Assembly (NCBI GenBank): GCA_012960755.1
Contig: DUAT01000017.1
Span: 71,179-135,178, forward strand
DNA length: 64,000 bases
DNA from: Gammaproteobacteria bacterium
Lineage (GTDB): Bacteria; Pseudomonadota; Gammaproteobacteria; Pseudomonadales; Azotimanducaceae_A
Direction of reading: 5' to 3'
Positions 26,241 through 35,354 of this stretch are shown here, piece after piece (the stretch's first letter is position 1; every line of letters starts with the position of its first letter). A program made the translations under genes and the position numbers. Under the pieces are notes generated by a model, which saw nothing but the letters and a program-made list of their open reading frames with translations, was not told where the DNA came from and did not search any database.

Positions 26241-28600
26241 TACTGACCCTCCTGCGCAGAGATGATCTGCCATATTTTGTACGGCGTTGCTGGCATGTCC
26301 ATATCCAAAATACCCAGCGCATCGGTTATCGCGTTAATAACCGCCGGTGGCGATCCAATCGCACCCGCCTCACCACAACCTTTAACCCCGAGCGGATTGT
26401 GAGTACAGGCTGTTTCTGTCAGGTCCACATCAAAGTTCGGAAAGTCATCGGCCCTCGGCATGCAATAATCCATATATGAACCGCTCAGTAACTGGCCATT
26501 TTCATCGTAGACGCAATTTTCCAGCATCGCCTGGCCAATACCCTGGACAAGTCCGCCATGCACCTGTCCTTCGACAATCATCGGATTGATAATCTTCCCG
26601 AAGTCATCAACCGCGGTGAATTTTTCGATGCTGGTCACACCTGTCGCCGGATCGATTTCTACTTCACAGATATAACAACCCGCCGGGTAGGTGAAGTTCT
26701 GCGGGTCGTAAAAAGCCTTTTCGGCTAATCCCGGTTCAAGGTCATCCGGGTAGTCATGGGGAACATAAGCGGCAAAAGCAATTTCCTGAAATGTCTTGGC
26801 GGCATTACTATTTTTGACTTTAAACTCCGGTGCCTTAAATTCAATTTCTTCTTCACTGACACCCAGCAGATGTGCAGCTATTTTCAAGCCCTTGGCAATG
26901 ATCTTGTCTGAGGCACGATCAAGTGCTGACCCGCCCACCGCCAAAGACCTGGAACCATATGTGCCCATGCCCATATCCATGCGCCCCGTATCTCCATGCA
27001 CAACTTCAACATCATCAATATCGATACCAAATCGATCTGCGACAATTTGCGCAAATGTTGTTTCATGTCCCTGCCCATGGCTGTGTGCGCCAGTGAGTAC
27101 CGTGACAGAGCCCGTGGCGTTGACTCGAACTTCGCCGGATTCCCACAGGCCAACACCAGCCCCAAGCTCACCGACCATTTTTGAAGGGGCTATTCCACAA
27201 GCCTCGATGTAACAGGAGTAACCCAGGCCTCGCAGCTTTCCCCTTGCCTGCGAGTCTGCGCGGCGTGCATCAAAATCACTGACAGCTGCCATTTCCATCG
27301 CCCGGTCCAGTGAAGCTTCGTAATTGCCAATATCGTACTCGAGCGCGACAGGGGTCTGGTAGGGGAAGTCTTCCGGCTGAATAAAATTCTTCCGGCGTAT
27401 CTCGGAGGGGTCCATCGACAGTGACCTCGCCGCTTTTTCAACCAGCCGTTCAAGGATGTAAGTGGCCTCTGGGCGCCCGGCACCTCGATACGCATCGACG
27501 GGTGCTGTGTTGGTAAATATGGAATCTACCTCAACATAAACGTTAGGGGTTTTATACTGGCCTGCCAGCAAAGTGCCATATAGGTAGGTAGGTACCGCGG
27601 AGGCAAAGAGAGACAAATACGCGCCAACATTGGCAATGGTTTTGATTCTCAATCCCTCAAAGGTGCCATCTGCGGATAAAGCCAATTCGCCATGAGTATG
27701 ATGATCCCGGCCATGAGCGTCGGTGAGAAAGGACTCAGAGCGATCTGCAGTCCACTTGACGGGCCGCGCGATCTTGGAGGCGGCCCACAAACAAGCAGTT
27801 TCTTCTGAATAGACATAAATCTTTGACCCGAAACCACCGCCGACATCCGGTGCTATCACGCGCAACTTATGTTCCGGCGCTATCTGTACAAAGGCAGTGA
27901 GAACCAGACGAGCAACATGAGGGTTCTGGCTCGTGGTGTACAAGGTGTAGTCCTGGTTACCACGACTGTAGTCGCCAATCGCCGCCCTGGGTTCCATTGC
28001 ATTAGGTATCAGGCGATTATTGTATATATCCATGCTGACAATATGATCAGCGCTTTCAAATACCTTGTCAGTCGCTTCTTTTTCACCCAGTTCCCAATTG
28101 AAGCTCCTGTTGCCCGGTATCTCATCGTAAAGTTGAATGTCTGATACAGCAGCTTCCCTGGCATTGGTTAATACAGGTAACTCCTCATAGTCGACTTCAA
28201 CCAGTTCAGCCGCATCTTTTGCCTGACGTTTTGATTCAGCTAGAACAATCGCAAGTGGTTCACCGACATAGTTCACCTTGTCATTGGCGAGAACTGGATG
28301 GGCAGGCTGTTTCATTTCGCTACCATCGGCCGATAACACCATCCAGCCGCAGGGCAATGCACCCAAACCATCTTCAGCTAACTGTTGGCCGGTGAGAATG
28401 TCAACCACGCCTTCCGATTGCAGCGCTTTCCTCAGGTCAATGCCTTTAATCCCGGCCCTGGCCATGGGCGAACGGACGAAATAAGCATAGGTCTGATTAG
28501 GCAGATTAATATCGTCGGTGTAGCTACCCTCACCGGTAATTAGGCGGAAGTCCTCTTTTCGTAAAACTCTTTTACCTACGGTTGTTTCCTGCTCGCTCAT
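26240..28600 (-). CDS. coxL: Molybdenum hydroxylase large subunit, form II CoxL-type
   Basis: 786 residues from the ATG at 28600, which lies one base after the small-subunit stop; a 35-residue in-frame extension upstream overlaps that gene and is not used. The molybdopterin-cytosine-dinucleotide domains are recognisable: [14 protein letters not shown] at about residue 248 and [15 protein letters not shown] at about 530. The active-site loop reads AYRGAGR at about 365. Form I CO dehydrogenases have AYxCSFR; AYRGAGR is the form II signature, whose members mostly are not proven CO oxidisers. [14 protein letters not shown] near the end holds the Glu that acts as general base. It oxidises a small carbonyl, aldehyde or heterocycle in the cytosol. 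Confidence 0.9.
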   Translation of the reverse strand: MSEQETTVGKRVLRKEDFRLITGEGSYTDDINLPNQTYAYFVRSPMARAGIKGIDLRKALQSEGVVDILTGQQLAEDGLGALPCGWMVLSADGSEMKQPAHPVLANDKVNYVGEPLAIVLAESKRQAKDAAELVEVDYEELPVLTNAREAAVSDIQLYDEIPGNRSFNWELGEKEATDKVFESADHIVSMDIYNNRLIPNAMEPRAAIGDYSRGNQDYTLYTTSQNPHVARLVLTAFVQIAPEHKLRVIAPDVGGGFGSKIYVYSEETACLWAASKIARPVKWTADRSESFLTDAHGRDHHTHGELALSADGTFEGLRIKTIANVGAYLSLFASAVPTYLYGTLLAGQYKTPNVYVEVDSIFTNTAPVDAYRGAGRPEATYILERLVEKAARSLSMDPSEIRRKNFIQPEDFPYQTPVALEYDIGNYEASLDRAMEMAAVSDFDARRADSQARGKLRGLGYSCYIEACGIAPSKMVGELGAGVGLWESGEVRVNATGSVTVLTGAHSHGQGHETTFAQIVADRFGIDIDDVEVVHGDTGRMDMGMGTYGSRSLAVGGSALDRASDKIIAKGLKIAAHLLGVSEEEIEFKAPEFKVKNSNAAKTFQEIAFAAYVPHDYPDDLEPGLAEKAFYDPQNFTYPAGCYICEVEIDPATGVTSIEKFTAVDDFGKIINPMIVEGQVHGGLVQGIGQAMLENCVYDENGQLLSGSYMDYCMPRADDFPNFDVDLTETACTHNPLGVKGCGEAGAIGSPPAVINAITDALGILDMDMPATPYKIWQIISAQEGQ

Positions 28601-28601
28601 A

Positions 28602-29072
28602 TCAGGCCTCCATTTCTTTTGCGGCAGTTTCGACCGCCTTAACAATGTTCTGGTAGCCGGTGCAGCGACAGATATTGCCTTCAAGACCCTTGCGAATACT
28701 TGCATTAGTCAGGTCGTCGGAGTGATTAACCAGATCGATAGCAGACATGATCATGCCCGGTGTACAGAAACCACACTGCAAGCCGTGGCATTGTCTGAAC
28801 GCTGCCTGCATGGGATGAAGATTATCCCGGTCACCAATACCTTCAATCGTGACAACTTTCGACCCATCTGCCTGTACGGCTAACATAGTGCATGACTTAA
28901 TCGCATTGCCATCAAGGTGAACCGTACACGCGCCACACTGGCTGGTATCACAACCAACATGGGTCCCGGTGAGATTCAGGTTATCGCGAATGAAATCAAC
29001 CAGCAGGGTATCAGGTGAAACCTCGGCAGACACCGGTTTGCCGTTTACTGTAAGTGCTATGGCAATGGACAC
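28602..29072 (-). CDS. coxS: Molybdenum hydroxylase [2Fe-2S] subunit (CoxS)
   Basis: 156 residues, the usual length. Two iron-sulfur clusters are encoded: a plant ferredoxin type with [15 protein letters not shown] at about residue 40 and an earlier [10 protein letters not shown] region, and a helical one with [13 protein letters not shown] at about 99 and [15 protein letters not shown] at about 132. It carries electrons from the molybdenum site of the large subunit to FAD in the M subunit. It lies first of the three catalytic genes, 108 bases after the coxG-like gene, and just one base before coxL. A standard, intact member of the family. Confidence 0.93.
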   Translation of the reverse strand: MSIAIALTVNGKPVSAEVSPDTLLVDFIRDNLNLTGTHVGCDTSQCGACTVHLDGNAIKSCTMLAVQADGSKVVTIEGIGDRDNLHPMQAAFRQCHGLQCGFCTPGMIMSAIDLVNHSDDLTNASIRKGLEGNICRCTGYQNIVKAVETAAKEMEA

Positions 29073-29180
29073 ATCAAACTCCTTTTCATGCTTGGCGTTA
29101 ATGGTGGGTGGAGTACCATCTCACTTTTAGTTATGCCTTTCAAGGAGTGAATCAGCCAGGGTCGACTGCGCCAGTTCCTC

Positions 29181-29639
29181 CTAACCAGCCTCACTTAATT
29201 GCTGTGTGAAGCGCTCGAAAAAGTCCCTGGCGAGTTTGCGCGCGGCGACATCGACGAGCCGCGAACCAATCTGCGCCAGCTTACCACCCACAGCCGCATC
29301 AACCACATAGTGCATCGTCGTGACCAGATAGCCTTCAACGGTCTTTTCTTCCAGGGTAACCCGTGCCCCACCCCTGGCGAATCCGGCAACACCGCCTTTA
29401 CCACTGCCGACAAGATAATAGGACTCTGGCGGATTCAGATCCTCGAGATTGATGCTGCCCGTGAACCTCGCTTTAACAGGCCCCACCTTCGCGATCAGAG
29501 CCAGTTCAAATTGATTCTCACCGGTCTGCCGCATCGACTCACAGCCCGGGATGCAAAGCTGCAGTACTGCCGGGTCGTTTAGCGCAGTCCAGACCTTGTC
29601 CCGAGCAAACGGCAGTTCTTTTGACTCTTTTAATTCCAC
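29181..29639 (-). CDS. coxG: CoxG-like SRPBCC protein
   Basis: 152 residues. An SRPBCC (START-like) fold: MELKESKELPFARDKVWTAL opens it, then LQLCIPGCESM at about residue 29 and YLVGSGKGGVAGFARGGARV at about 73, all typical of CoxG. In CO dehydrogenase clusters CoxG helps attach the enzyme to the membrane. It is the promoter-proximal gene of the coxG-S-L-M cluster, and the only accessory gene seen. CoxD/E/F-like maturation genes are absent from the flanks within this window. It may fold alone, or the others may be elsewhere. Confidence 0.85.
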   Translation of the reverse strand: MELKESKELPFARDKVWTALNDPAVLQLCIPGCESMRQTGENQFELALIAKVGPVKARFTGSINLEDLNPPESYYLVGSGKGGVAGFARGGARVTLEEKTVEGYLVTTMHYVVDAAVGGKLAQIGSRLVDVAARKLARDFFERFTQQLSEAG

Positions 29640-29679
29640 AACACTCCCCGACCTATTTTGACTTTAACTGTCATTAATC

Positions 29680-31425
29680 CTAATCCGGCAAGTACCAAAT
29701 GGGCGAACCCCAGGCCTTTTCCTGAATACTCTGGACCGCATCGGGAAATTCATCGCACCGCCCCTGGGTCTGGCACATTACCGTCGACCACCTGCGCGTT
29801 GGCGCCTGCTGAACCCTTGCATACCAGAACGCAGGTGAATCAACTGAAAACGCCGGATCCCGCCACGTCTGGCAAACCGACATATCCCCCTCACTATTTT
29901 CCCAGACTTTGATAACAGACTCTTTCAGTTCACCCTCATGCAACTCACCCTTGATAATTTCAACGCTTACGATCGGTACTCGGTCTGCCTGGGTTAACAC
30001 CATAAACTGTGGCGGATGGCGCGCCTCGCTGAATTCGCTGCCCATGGTGAGGGTGGTGTCAGCTGAGTTGCCCCTTTGGCAGGTTAGTGATTCACCGCCA
30101 ACCGAACCGCTGAATTTCAGCCCAATGCGAGGTCCGCTGGTACCGTACACTTCTCGCCTTTTCAACGCTGCAAACAGGCTTTGCCGGGTGTTTTCTTCCG
30201 ACCATACAGCCACCAGTCCGCCCGGATTCATGTTCAGTCGGGACATTGATTTTTCCAGGCTACCGACTCCAAATACCGAGCCCTGCCATTTCTCCTCTGC
30301 AACAAATCCGGGGGTTGCAGAGTGATTATCCGTGGAAGCAACAATACCCAACTGTAACGGGTTCCGTTGTTTTTCCCCGGACCGCCGGTAGGCTATAAGC
30401 CCACGTAAAAGCAACTGACGCACATAGGTGCCGCGCATTTTCTGCCACGCCTCTTGGGTATAATCTTCTCTTGATTGGGGACGAGAGTGTTTAGTCAAAC
30501 TAATCTCAAAATCGCAGTCTGATTCGTCTGTCAGGCCGAATGCGGCCAGGCATTCACTGTTACCTTTTTCCTGGTGTATTTCGACCAGCCGTTCGTACTG
30601 GCTCCGCAGCTGCAACGCGAGCTCACTCTGTGTTTCTACATCAAAAGAAACACCATCCCCCATATTGGTATTGTGCGGGATCGCAATAACATCACAATCA
30701 TCTTCCGGCTTACATTGTTTCTGCAGCTCCATCCACAGATCTTCAACGTCAGGGTAACGCATGTAGTCGATAGCTTGCGCCGTGACATTGTCGCTGGCAA
30801 AAATAATGTTTCGATGGCTGTGGCTGAAATCCGGAGTTGCGGACCACTCGTAGCCAACAAACGAGGTAAATTCGCAGGGCTGATTGGCCTCGTTGGCATG
30901 ATCCTGAACCCGCTGCCATTGACTGTTCCCGGCCTTCTCACAACCCGTAGGATCGGCGGCACATAAGGCGTTTGGTCGAGGAACGGGTCCCGTGATCGTC
31001 GGGATGACATATTCCGCAAATACCTTCGAACCCTCGCTGGTGGAATTGTATTCGACCATGGTCTTGCAGTAGGGATCATTTTTCCAGGTCGGCGGGGTGC
31101 AAATGTACATCAGGTCAAACCATTCAGCATGGTCTGTAATGGCCACAAAATCGAGAGGTCGGTCCAATCGAGCAACACCGGCACCCGGTAAATCCAGGGG
31201 CTCACCACGGGCGAACCGATAGGCATCAACCGGCGTAAATTTAGTACCAAAACCCCAGGCGTCAAGCGAGTAGCTGCTATGCACATGCAGATCACCCCAG
31301 TAGACGTTTTTCACACCCTCCTGGTACCTCGGGCAATGCTCTTCAGCCTGTGCCGTAAAGCAACAACTCACTATCAGCCATATGATCAAAATGCCTCGGA
31401 ACATGGATTTCGGTCTATCGTCCAT
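29680..31425 (-). CDS. DUF3604 family exported protein
   Basis: 581 residues. The N-terminus FRGILIIWLIVSCCFTAQA is a Sec signal peptide, so a start at 31404 (second Met) is also possible. The body has YWGDLHVHSSYSLDAWGFG at about residue 42 and FVAITDHAEWFDLM at about 100, the metal-binding His/Asp residues of a PHP-like domain. NIIFASDNVT, IAIPHNTNMGDG and ASTDNHSATPG continue the DUF3604 pattern. Members are annotated as unknown and are common in marine and soil bacteria with xenobiotic or lipid catabolism. Likely periplasmic metal-dependent hydrolase (inference from the PHP-like motifs). It is followed on the same strand by coxG, 40 bases away, with no evident functional link. Confidence 0.85.
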   Translation of the reverse strand: MDDRPKSMFRGILIIWLIVSCCFTAQAEEHCPRYQEGVKNVYWGDLHVHSSYSLDAWGFGTKFTPVDAYRFARGEPLDLPGAGVARLDRPLDFVAITDHAEWFDLMYICTPPTWKNDPYCKTMVEYNSTSEGSKVFAEYVIPTITGPVPRPNALCAADPTGCEKAGNSQWQRVQDHANEANQPCEFTSFVGYEWSATPDFSHSHRNIIFASDNVTAQAIDYMRYPDVEDLWMELQKQCKPEDDCDVIAIPHNTNMGDGVSFDVETQSELALQLRSQYERLVEIHQEKGNSECLAAFGLTDESDCDFEISLTKHSRPQSREDYTQEAWQKMRGTYVRQLLLRGLIAYRRSGEKQRNPLQLGIVASTDNHSATPGFVAEEKWQGSVFGVGSLEKSMSRLNMNPGGLVAVWSEENTRQSLFAALKRREVYGTSGPRIGLKFSGSVGGESLTCQRGNSADTTLTMGSEFSEARHPPQFMVLTQADRVPIVSVEIIKGELHEGELKESVIKVWENSEGDMSVCQTWRDPAFSVDSPAFWYARVQQAPTRRWSTVMCQTQGRCDEFPDAVQSIQEKAWGSPIWYLPD

Positions 31426-31732
31426 GGATGTTCTGCGTCTTTTTGTTTACTTAGAATTCACGACTAAAACATTTTTTTCACCATCCCGCCAGTCGCGACT
31501 ACCATCCTCGATGATCGACCGTAACGTCAGTTGACGGATTGTGCCTATATTCTCATCTACGCTATCATCTCAAAGAAAAAATAGAGATCGTCACAATCGG
31601 TCCAAGACGGACTGTCTATGAAGAGACCTATAGAATCATTATGCGGCGGCAATAAATTAGAAAGTCACAACAAGTGCATACCAATCGCTTCCGGTTGCCA
31701 ACATGCAACTTTTTATAAGCAGAGAATGAACC
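31426..31732. other. Divergent intergenic region
   Basis: Holds the starts of the DUF3604 gene (- strand) and the glycosylase-like gene (+ strand). It is AT-rich around 31440-31480 and 31555-31600. No riboswitch, operator or ORF was recognised. Confidence 0.4.
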
Positions 31733-32398
31733 ATGGCATTCAAGAAAATCTACGACAAGGCAATTGCGCAGAAGGGCGAGGACGAGCTCGCTGCGTCGTT
31801 GCCACAACCTAAATCAGCGAAAGCTTTGCAGTCGATGCCAGACGCTGAATTTCTGGGTGAAATGACCAAGTGCATTTTCAGATCTGGATTCGTCTGGAAG
31901 ATCGTTGAGAACAAATGGACAAACTTCGAAAACGTATTTGCCGCGTTTAACCCCAGGGCGGTTGCTAATTTCAGTGACGAGCGACTTGAAACCATCGCCC
32001 AGAACAAGTCGATTATCCGGAACCTCACCAAGATCAAGGCAACCAGGGACAACGCTTCCTTTGTGCTGGATATCGCCGCCCAACATCAGTCTTTCGGCAG
32101 TTTTCTCAGTGCCTGGCCGGAGGATGACCTGGTCGGGTTGCTGCTCTATCTGAAAAAATCCGGCAGTCGGCTCGGTGGTCATACGGGACAATATTTTCTG
32201 CGGTTTGCAGGTAAGGATACATTCATCTTCAGCAAAGACGTCGTCCGGGTTTTAATTTCAGAAGGTATCGTTGATAAAGAACCAACGAGCAAGTCCGGTC
32301 TGGCTGCTGTCCAGAGCGCGTTCAACAACTGGCGAGACGAGACCGGACTACCCTACTGCCAATTAAGCAGAATAATGGCAGCGTCCATTCCAGCCTGA
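31733..32398 (+). CDS. DNA-3-methyladenine glycosylase I-like protein
   Basis: 221 residues from the ATG at 31733. The helical HhH-GPD-related fold of Tag is suggested by FLGEMTKCIFRSGFVWKIVE at about residue 42, FENVFAAFNP at about 66, and KATRDNASFVLDIAAQHQSF at about 105. The zinc-binding Cys and His residues of E. coli Tag at both ends are not found, so it is a divergent member. Tag-type enzymes excise 3-methyladenine from DNA. It is divergent from the DUF3604 gene, with about 300 bases between them. A function in base repair is inferred only from fold. Confidence 0.65.
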   Translation: MAFKKIYDKAIAQKGEDELAASLPQPKSAKALQSMPDAEFLGEMTKCIFRSGFVWKIVENKWTNFENVFAAFNPRAVANFSDERLETIAQNKSIIRNLTKIKATRDNASFVLDIAAQHQSFGSFLSAWPEDDLVGLLLYLKKSGSRLGGHTGQYFLRFAGKDTFIFSKDVVRVLISEGIVDKEPTSKSGLAAVQSAFNNWRDETGLPYCQLSRIMAASIPA

Positions 32399-32485
32399 TC
32401 AAATCCTGGTCGATTCCACGCGAAGAGTTTCACCGAACAAGTCTGTGCGGATTGGCTGGTCGGGGTGTACGCTTTCCGTTCCTGG

Positions 32486-33841
32486 TTAGATCGAGGCAAA
32501 TTCCAGAATGCGACGGTCATTCGTACTGGTCTGGTAGAGTCTGCGACCCACGAGGAGGCACACCAGCGACAAGCCCAGGGCCATGCCACTCCAAAAGCCA
32601 AAAACACCGTAGGCCGGCCCAAAATAACCAAACCCGAGTATCATGCCCAGGGGCAGTGACAATACCCAGTAACCAACAAACGAGTAGATCATTGAAACCC
32701 GGGTGTCCTTGTAGCCTCGCAATGCGCCGACCATAGTAGCCTGGGTGCAATCAACAATCTGATAGAGGGCGACAATAATCAGCAAACTGGACGCAATGCC
32801 AAACACAGCAGGATCGTTGGAGTATATTCCCGGGATCAGATTTCGACCCAGTATCAATATGCTGCTGGCAAATAGCGCATAGCCGAGAGACACCAGGAAA
32901 GCCGTTTTGGCGACCTGCCGCGCACGGGTGAAATCCCGCGTTCCTACATAGAATCCAACCCGGATACTGGCCGCAGACCCCAGAGACATGGGAATGACGT
33001 AGGTGGCCCAGTTAATGTTTCCGGCAATACTGTGAGCCGCCAGTGCCGTTACCCCAAGAGAGCCAACCAGAAAACCAATAATAGAGAACACCCCCATTTC
33101 AAGGAAAACCGTAAGGCCAATAGGTAACCCCACCCTGACGATACTCCTGATGTTCTCGAAATGAAGCCACTCAAAGTGATCAATCAGACCTGTTTCACGA
33201 AACCAGGGTCTAAACAGTAAGGTGATGATGACAACCAGCTCGAACCACATCGTGATTGCTGTCGCCCAGCCGCAACCTTCACCACCCATTGCCGGAATGC
33301 CAAATTTGCCGTAGATAAAAATATAATTCAGAAAACCATTAATTACGAGCGCTGAACCCGCGATCAGCATGGGTTCAACAGTATGACCCAATCCTTCGCA
33401 GGCATATCGCAACGTCACATAGAGCATCACCCCTGGTACACCCCAGGCGACAGCATCCAGGTATCGCTCACCAATATCGGCGGCGTCTGCATCAACCTTA
33501 AACCATTCGAAGACTGGCGAGGCATTAATGATGATCACTATTGTTATACCGGCAGAAAACAACGCGAGCCAGAGTCCCTGTCGAACGAGCGGGCCTATCT
33601 GTTTGATGTTTTTCTCACCCCGATGGTGAGCCGCCATCGGCGTCAGGGCCATATTCAAGCCAGACATCAGCATGAATACCGGCCACAGCACATTGCCGCC
33701 CAGGGCAACCCCGGCAAGATCCACAGAGGCATAATGGCCCGCCATGGCTGTGTCCAGGAACCCCATAGCCATAATGAAGAATTGGGTTGCCACCATCGGC
33801 ATGCCCAACTTGCTTAACTGACGAAATTCAGACCAAAACAT
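32486..33841 (-). CDS. MATE family efflux transporter
   Basis: 451 residues with about 12 membrane segments. The first helix region reads LGMPMVATQFFIMAMGFLDT, with GHYASVDLAGVALGGNVLWP, the standard opening of the MATE/NorM family. The second half repeats the pattern (RVGLPIGLTVFLEMGVFSII at about residue 235, ALAAHSIAGNIN), giving the two-fold symmetry of the fold. It pumps cationic compounds or drugs out against Na+ or H+. The gene is oriented away from the DUF3500 gene and 69 bases from it. An ordinary, intact member. Confidence 0.9.
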   Translation of the reverse strand: MFWSEFRQLSKLGMPMVATQFFIMAMGFLDTAMAGHYASVDLAGVALGGNVLWPVFMLMSGLNMALTPMAAHHRGEKNIKQIGPLVRQGLWLALFSAGITIVIIINASPVFEWFKVDADAADIGERYLDAVAWGVPGVMLYVTLRYACEGLGHTVEPMLIAGSALVINGFLNYIFIYGKFGIPAMGGEGCGWATAITMWFELVVIITLLFRPWFRETGLIDHFEWLHFENIRSIVRVGLPIGLTVFLEMGVFSIIGFLVGSLGVTALAAHSIAGNINWATYVIPMSLGSAASIRVGFYVGTRDFTRARQVAKTAFLVSLGYALFASSILILGRNLIPGIYSNDPAVFGIASSLLIIVALYQIVDCTQATMVGALRGYKDTRVSMIYSFVGYWVLSLPLGMILGFGYFGPAYGVFGFWSGMALGLSLVCLLVGRRLYQTSTNDRRILEFASI

Positions 33842-33910
33842 AACTTCGATTATGACATCTATTATTCTGAGTGTACGCTGTCATCATAGACCACGGAAGC
33901 TACTGTAAAA

Positions 33911-35116
33911 ATGAGAACAATCCTGAAAATCCTTGCCTTCTTAACTGCCCTTGTCGCTTTTACCCTGGCAGTCATGTGGTGGAAGCCCGTGCTTGCCAGC
34001 AGGCTGATCTGGCCACTGATCGAAAACAATCTACTGGCAGACGAGTTTCTGGGCATCACTGCACAGGGAGAAATAAGAGGCAACCTATACACAATCAAAT
34101 CCACTGGCGCCTCCACGGCTTCCGTCGTCGAGGCTGCGAAGCGCCTGATTGGTGTTCTAAGCACGCAACAGCAAGAAGAAATACTATTTGCAGTTGATGA
34201 CCTCGAATGGCGTCGTTGGGCGAACATTCACATTTCCACACGCCAGGGTGTGGGGCTCCTGGAAATGGACGAGGCCCAGACTGGGGCAGCAATGAACCTG
34301 TTGGCGACAAGCCTGAGTATTCGAGGTTTTGAAACAGCCCGGAATATCATGAAACTGGAGGGCCATCTTGCAGACCTGATGGATGATCACAATCAGTATG
34401 GCGAAAAACGCTACTGGTTCACCATTATGGGAGAACCTTCAGCCTCAGAACCCTGGGGCTGGCAGATTGACGGTCATCATCTGATTATCAATTACTTCGT
34501 CCTTGGCGACCAGGTAGTGATGACACCCCTTTTTATGGGATCTGAACCACCGGAAGCCAAAACCGGTCGCTATGCCGGGACTTCCATACTCAGCGAAGAG
34601 CTCAACGCGGGTCTTGCGCTGATTAATTCCCTCGACAACCAACAGAGGTCAATAGCAATCATCGAAAGTTCAAAGACCGCTAATAACAATCGTGGCGAGT
34701 TGTTTCAGGATAACGCCGTTGTACCCTATGCCGGAATTGGCTTTGGAGAATTAAACCCGTTACAAGCCGAATTAGCGAACGCCGCCATCCAGCTTTATAT
34801 CGGCAAGCTTGATGACCGGCATGCCGGGGTGAAGATGGATGAGATCAGGCAACACTGGAACGAAACCCGGTTCGCCTGGGTAGGCGGCACCGATCCCGAA
34901 AGTGTTTTCTACTACCGAATTCATAGCCCCGTCGTCATGATCGAATACGATCATCAAATGCCCGTGGCGCTATCCGGACCCAGCGTACCGACCCGCGCAC
35001 ATGTTCACACTGTCGTTCGGACGCCAAACGGTAATGATTATGGAAAAGACCTGCTGCGCCTGCATCTTCAACAACACCCGATACCCACCCCCACCAGGTT
35101 GAGCAGCAAGAGGTAA
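33911..35116 (+). CDS. DUF3500 family protein
   Basis: 401 residues. The N-terminus RTILKILAFLTALVAFTLAV is a signal anchor, so the body is probably outside the inner membrane. The DUF3500 pattern is present: YWFTIMGEPSASEPWGWQID at about residue 160, HHLIINYFVLGDQVVMTPLF, and GIGFGELNPLQ at about 276. RFAWVGGTDPESVFYYRIHS and PVVMIEYDHQMP lie near the end, followed by ARAHVHTVVRTPNGNDYG. The family is unknown in function and common in marine heterotrophs. The gene is divergent from the MATE transporter. Its last 49 bases overlap the MFS fragment on the other strand. Confidence 0.85.
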   Translation: MRTILKILAFLTALVAFTLAVMWWKPVLASRLIWPLIENNLLADEFLGITAQGEIRGNLYTIKSTGASTASVVEAAKRLIGVLSTQQQEEILFAVDDLEWRRWANIHISTRQGVGLLEMDEAQTGAAMNLLATSLSIRGFETARNIMKLEGHLADLMDDHNQYGEKRYWFTIMGEPSASEPWGWQIDGHHLIINYFVLGDQVVMTPLFMGSEPPEAKTGRYAGTSILSEELNAGLALINSLDNQQRSIAIIESSKTANNNRGELFQDNAVVPYAGIGFGELNPLQAELANAAIQLYIGKLDDRHAGVKMDEIRQHWNETRFAWVGGTDPESVFYYRIHSPVVMIEYDHQMPVALSGPSVPTRAHVHTVVRTPNGNDYGKDLLRLHLQQHPIPTPTRLSSKR

Positions 35117-35250
35117 AAAGCAACAATCGCTGCAAGTACCTGGCGTGGTACCAGTTCCTGAACCGTTGAAAAGGTGGGACCGTAGAAGGCGCCCAACTGA
35201 AAGTAACCAATCTTGGGGTACCAATCGGTAGGCAATATTAGTCGGCGCAA
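35068..35250 (-). pseudogene. MFS transporter fragment
   Basis: 60 codons on the - strand: YFQLGAFYGPTFSTVQELVP, then RQVLAAIVAFYLLLLNLVGVG. This is a recognised stretch of the last third of major facilitator transporters (GP.FSTVQ.LVP...RA...A.YLL..NL.G.G.GP). The protein is cut before its last helices and has no N-terminal part, so it is the relic of a deleted transporter. The surviving piece runs into the 3' end of the DUF3500 gene. It marks a deletion junction. Confidence 0.6.
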
Positions 35251-35354
35251 ATTCTGAGATTCAAGGCATCGTTAAGCCCCTTTTCAACCAAATCCAACTT
35301 TCATCCCGGATAGCCAAAAGTCAACTTTCTGGATACGGGCTTACATGACATTGT

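Noticed and set aside
30636..31079. 147-codon - strand ORF inside the DUF3604 gene
   Set aside because: Overlaps the real gene on the same strand in another frame; composition is shadow-like.
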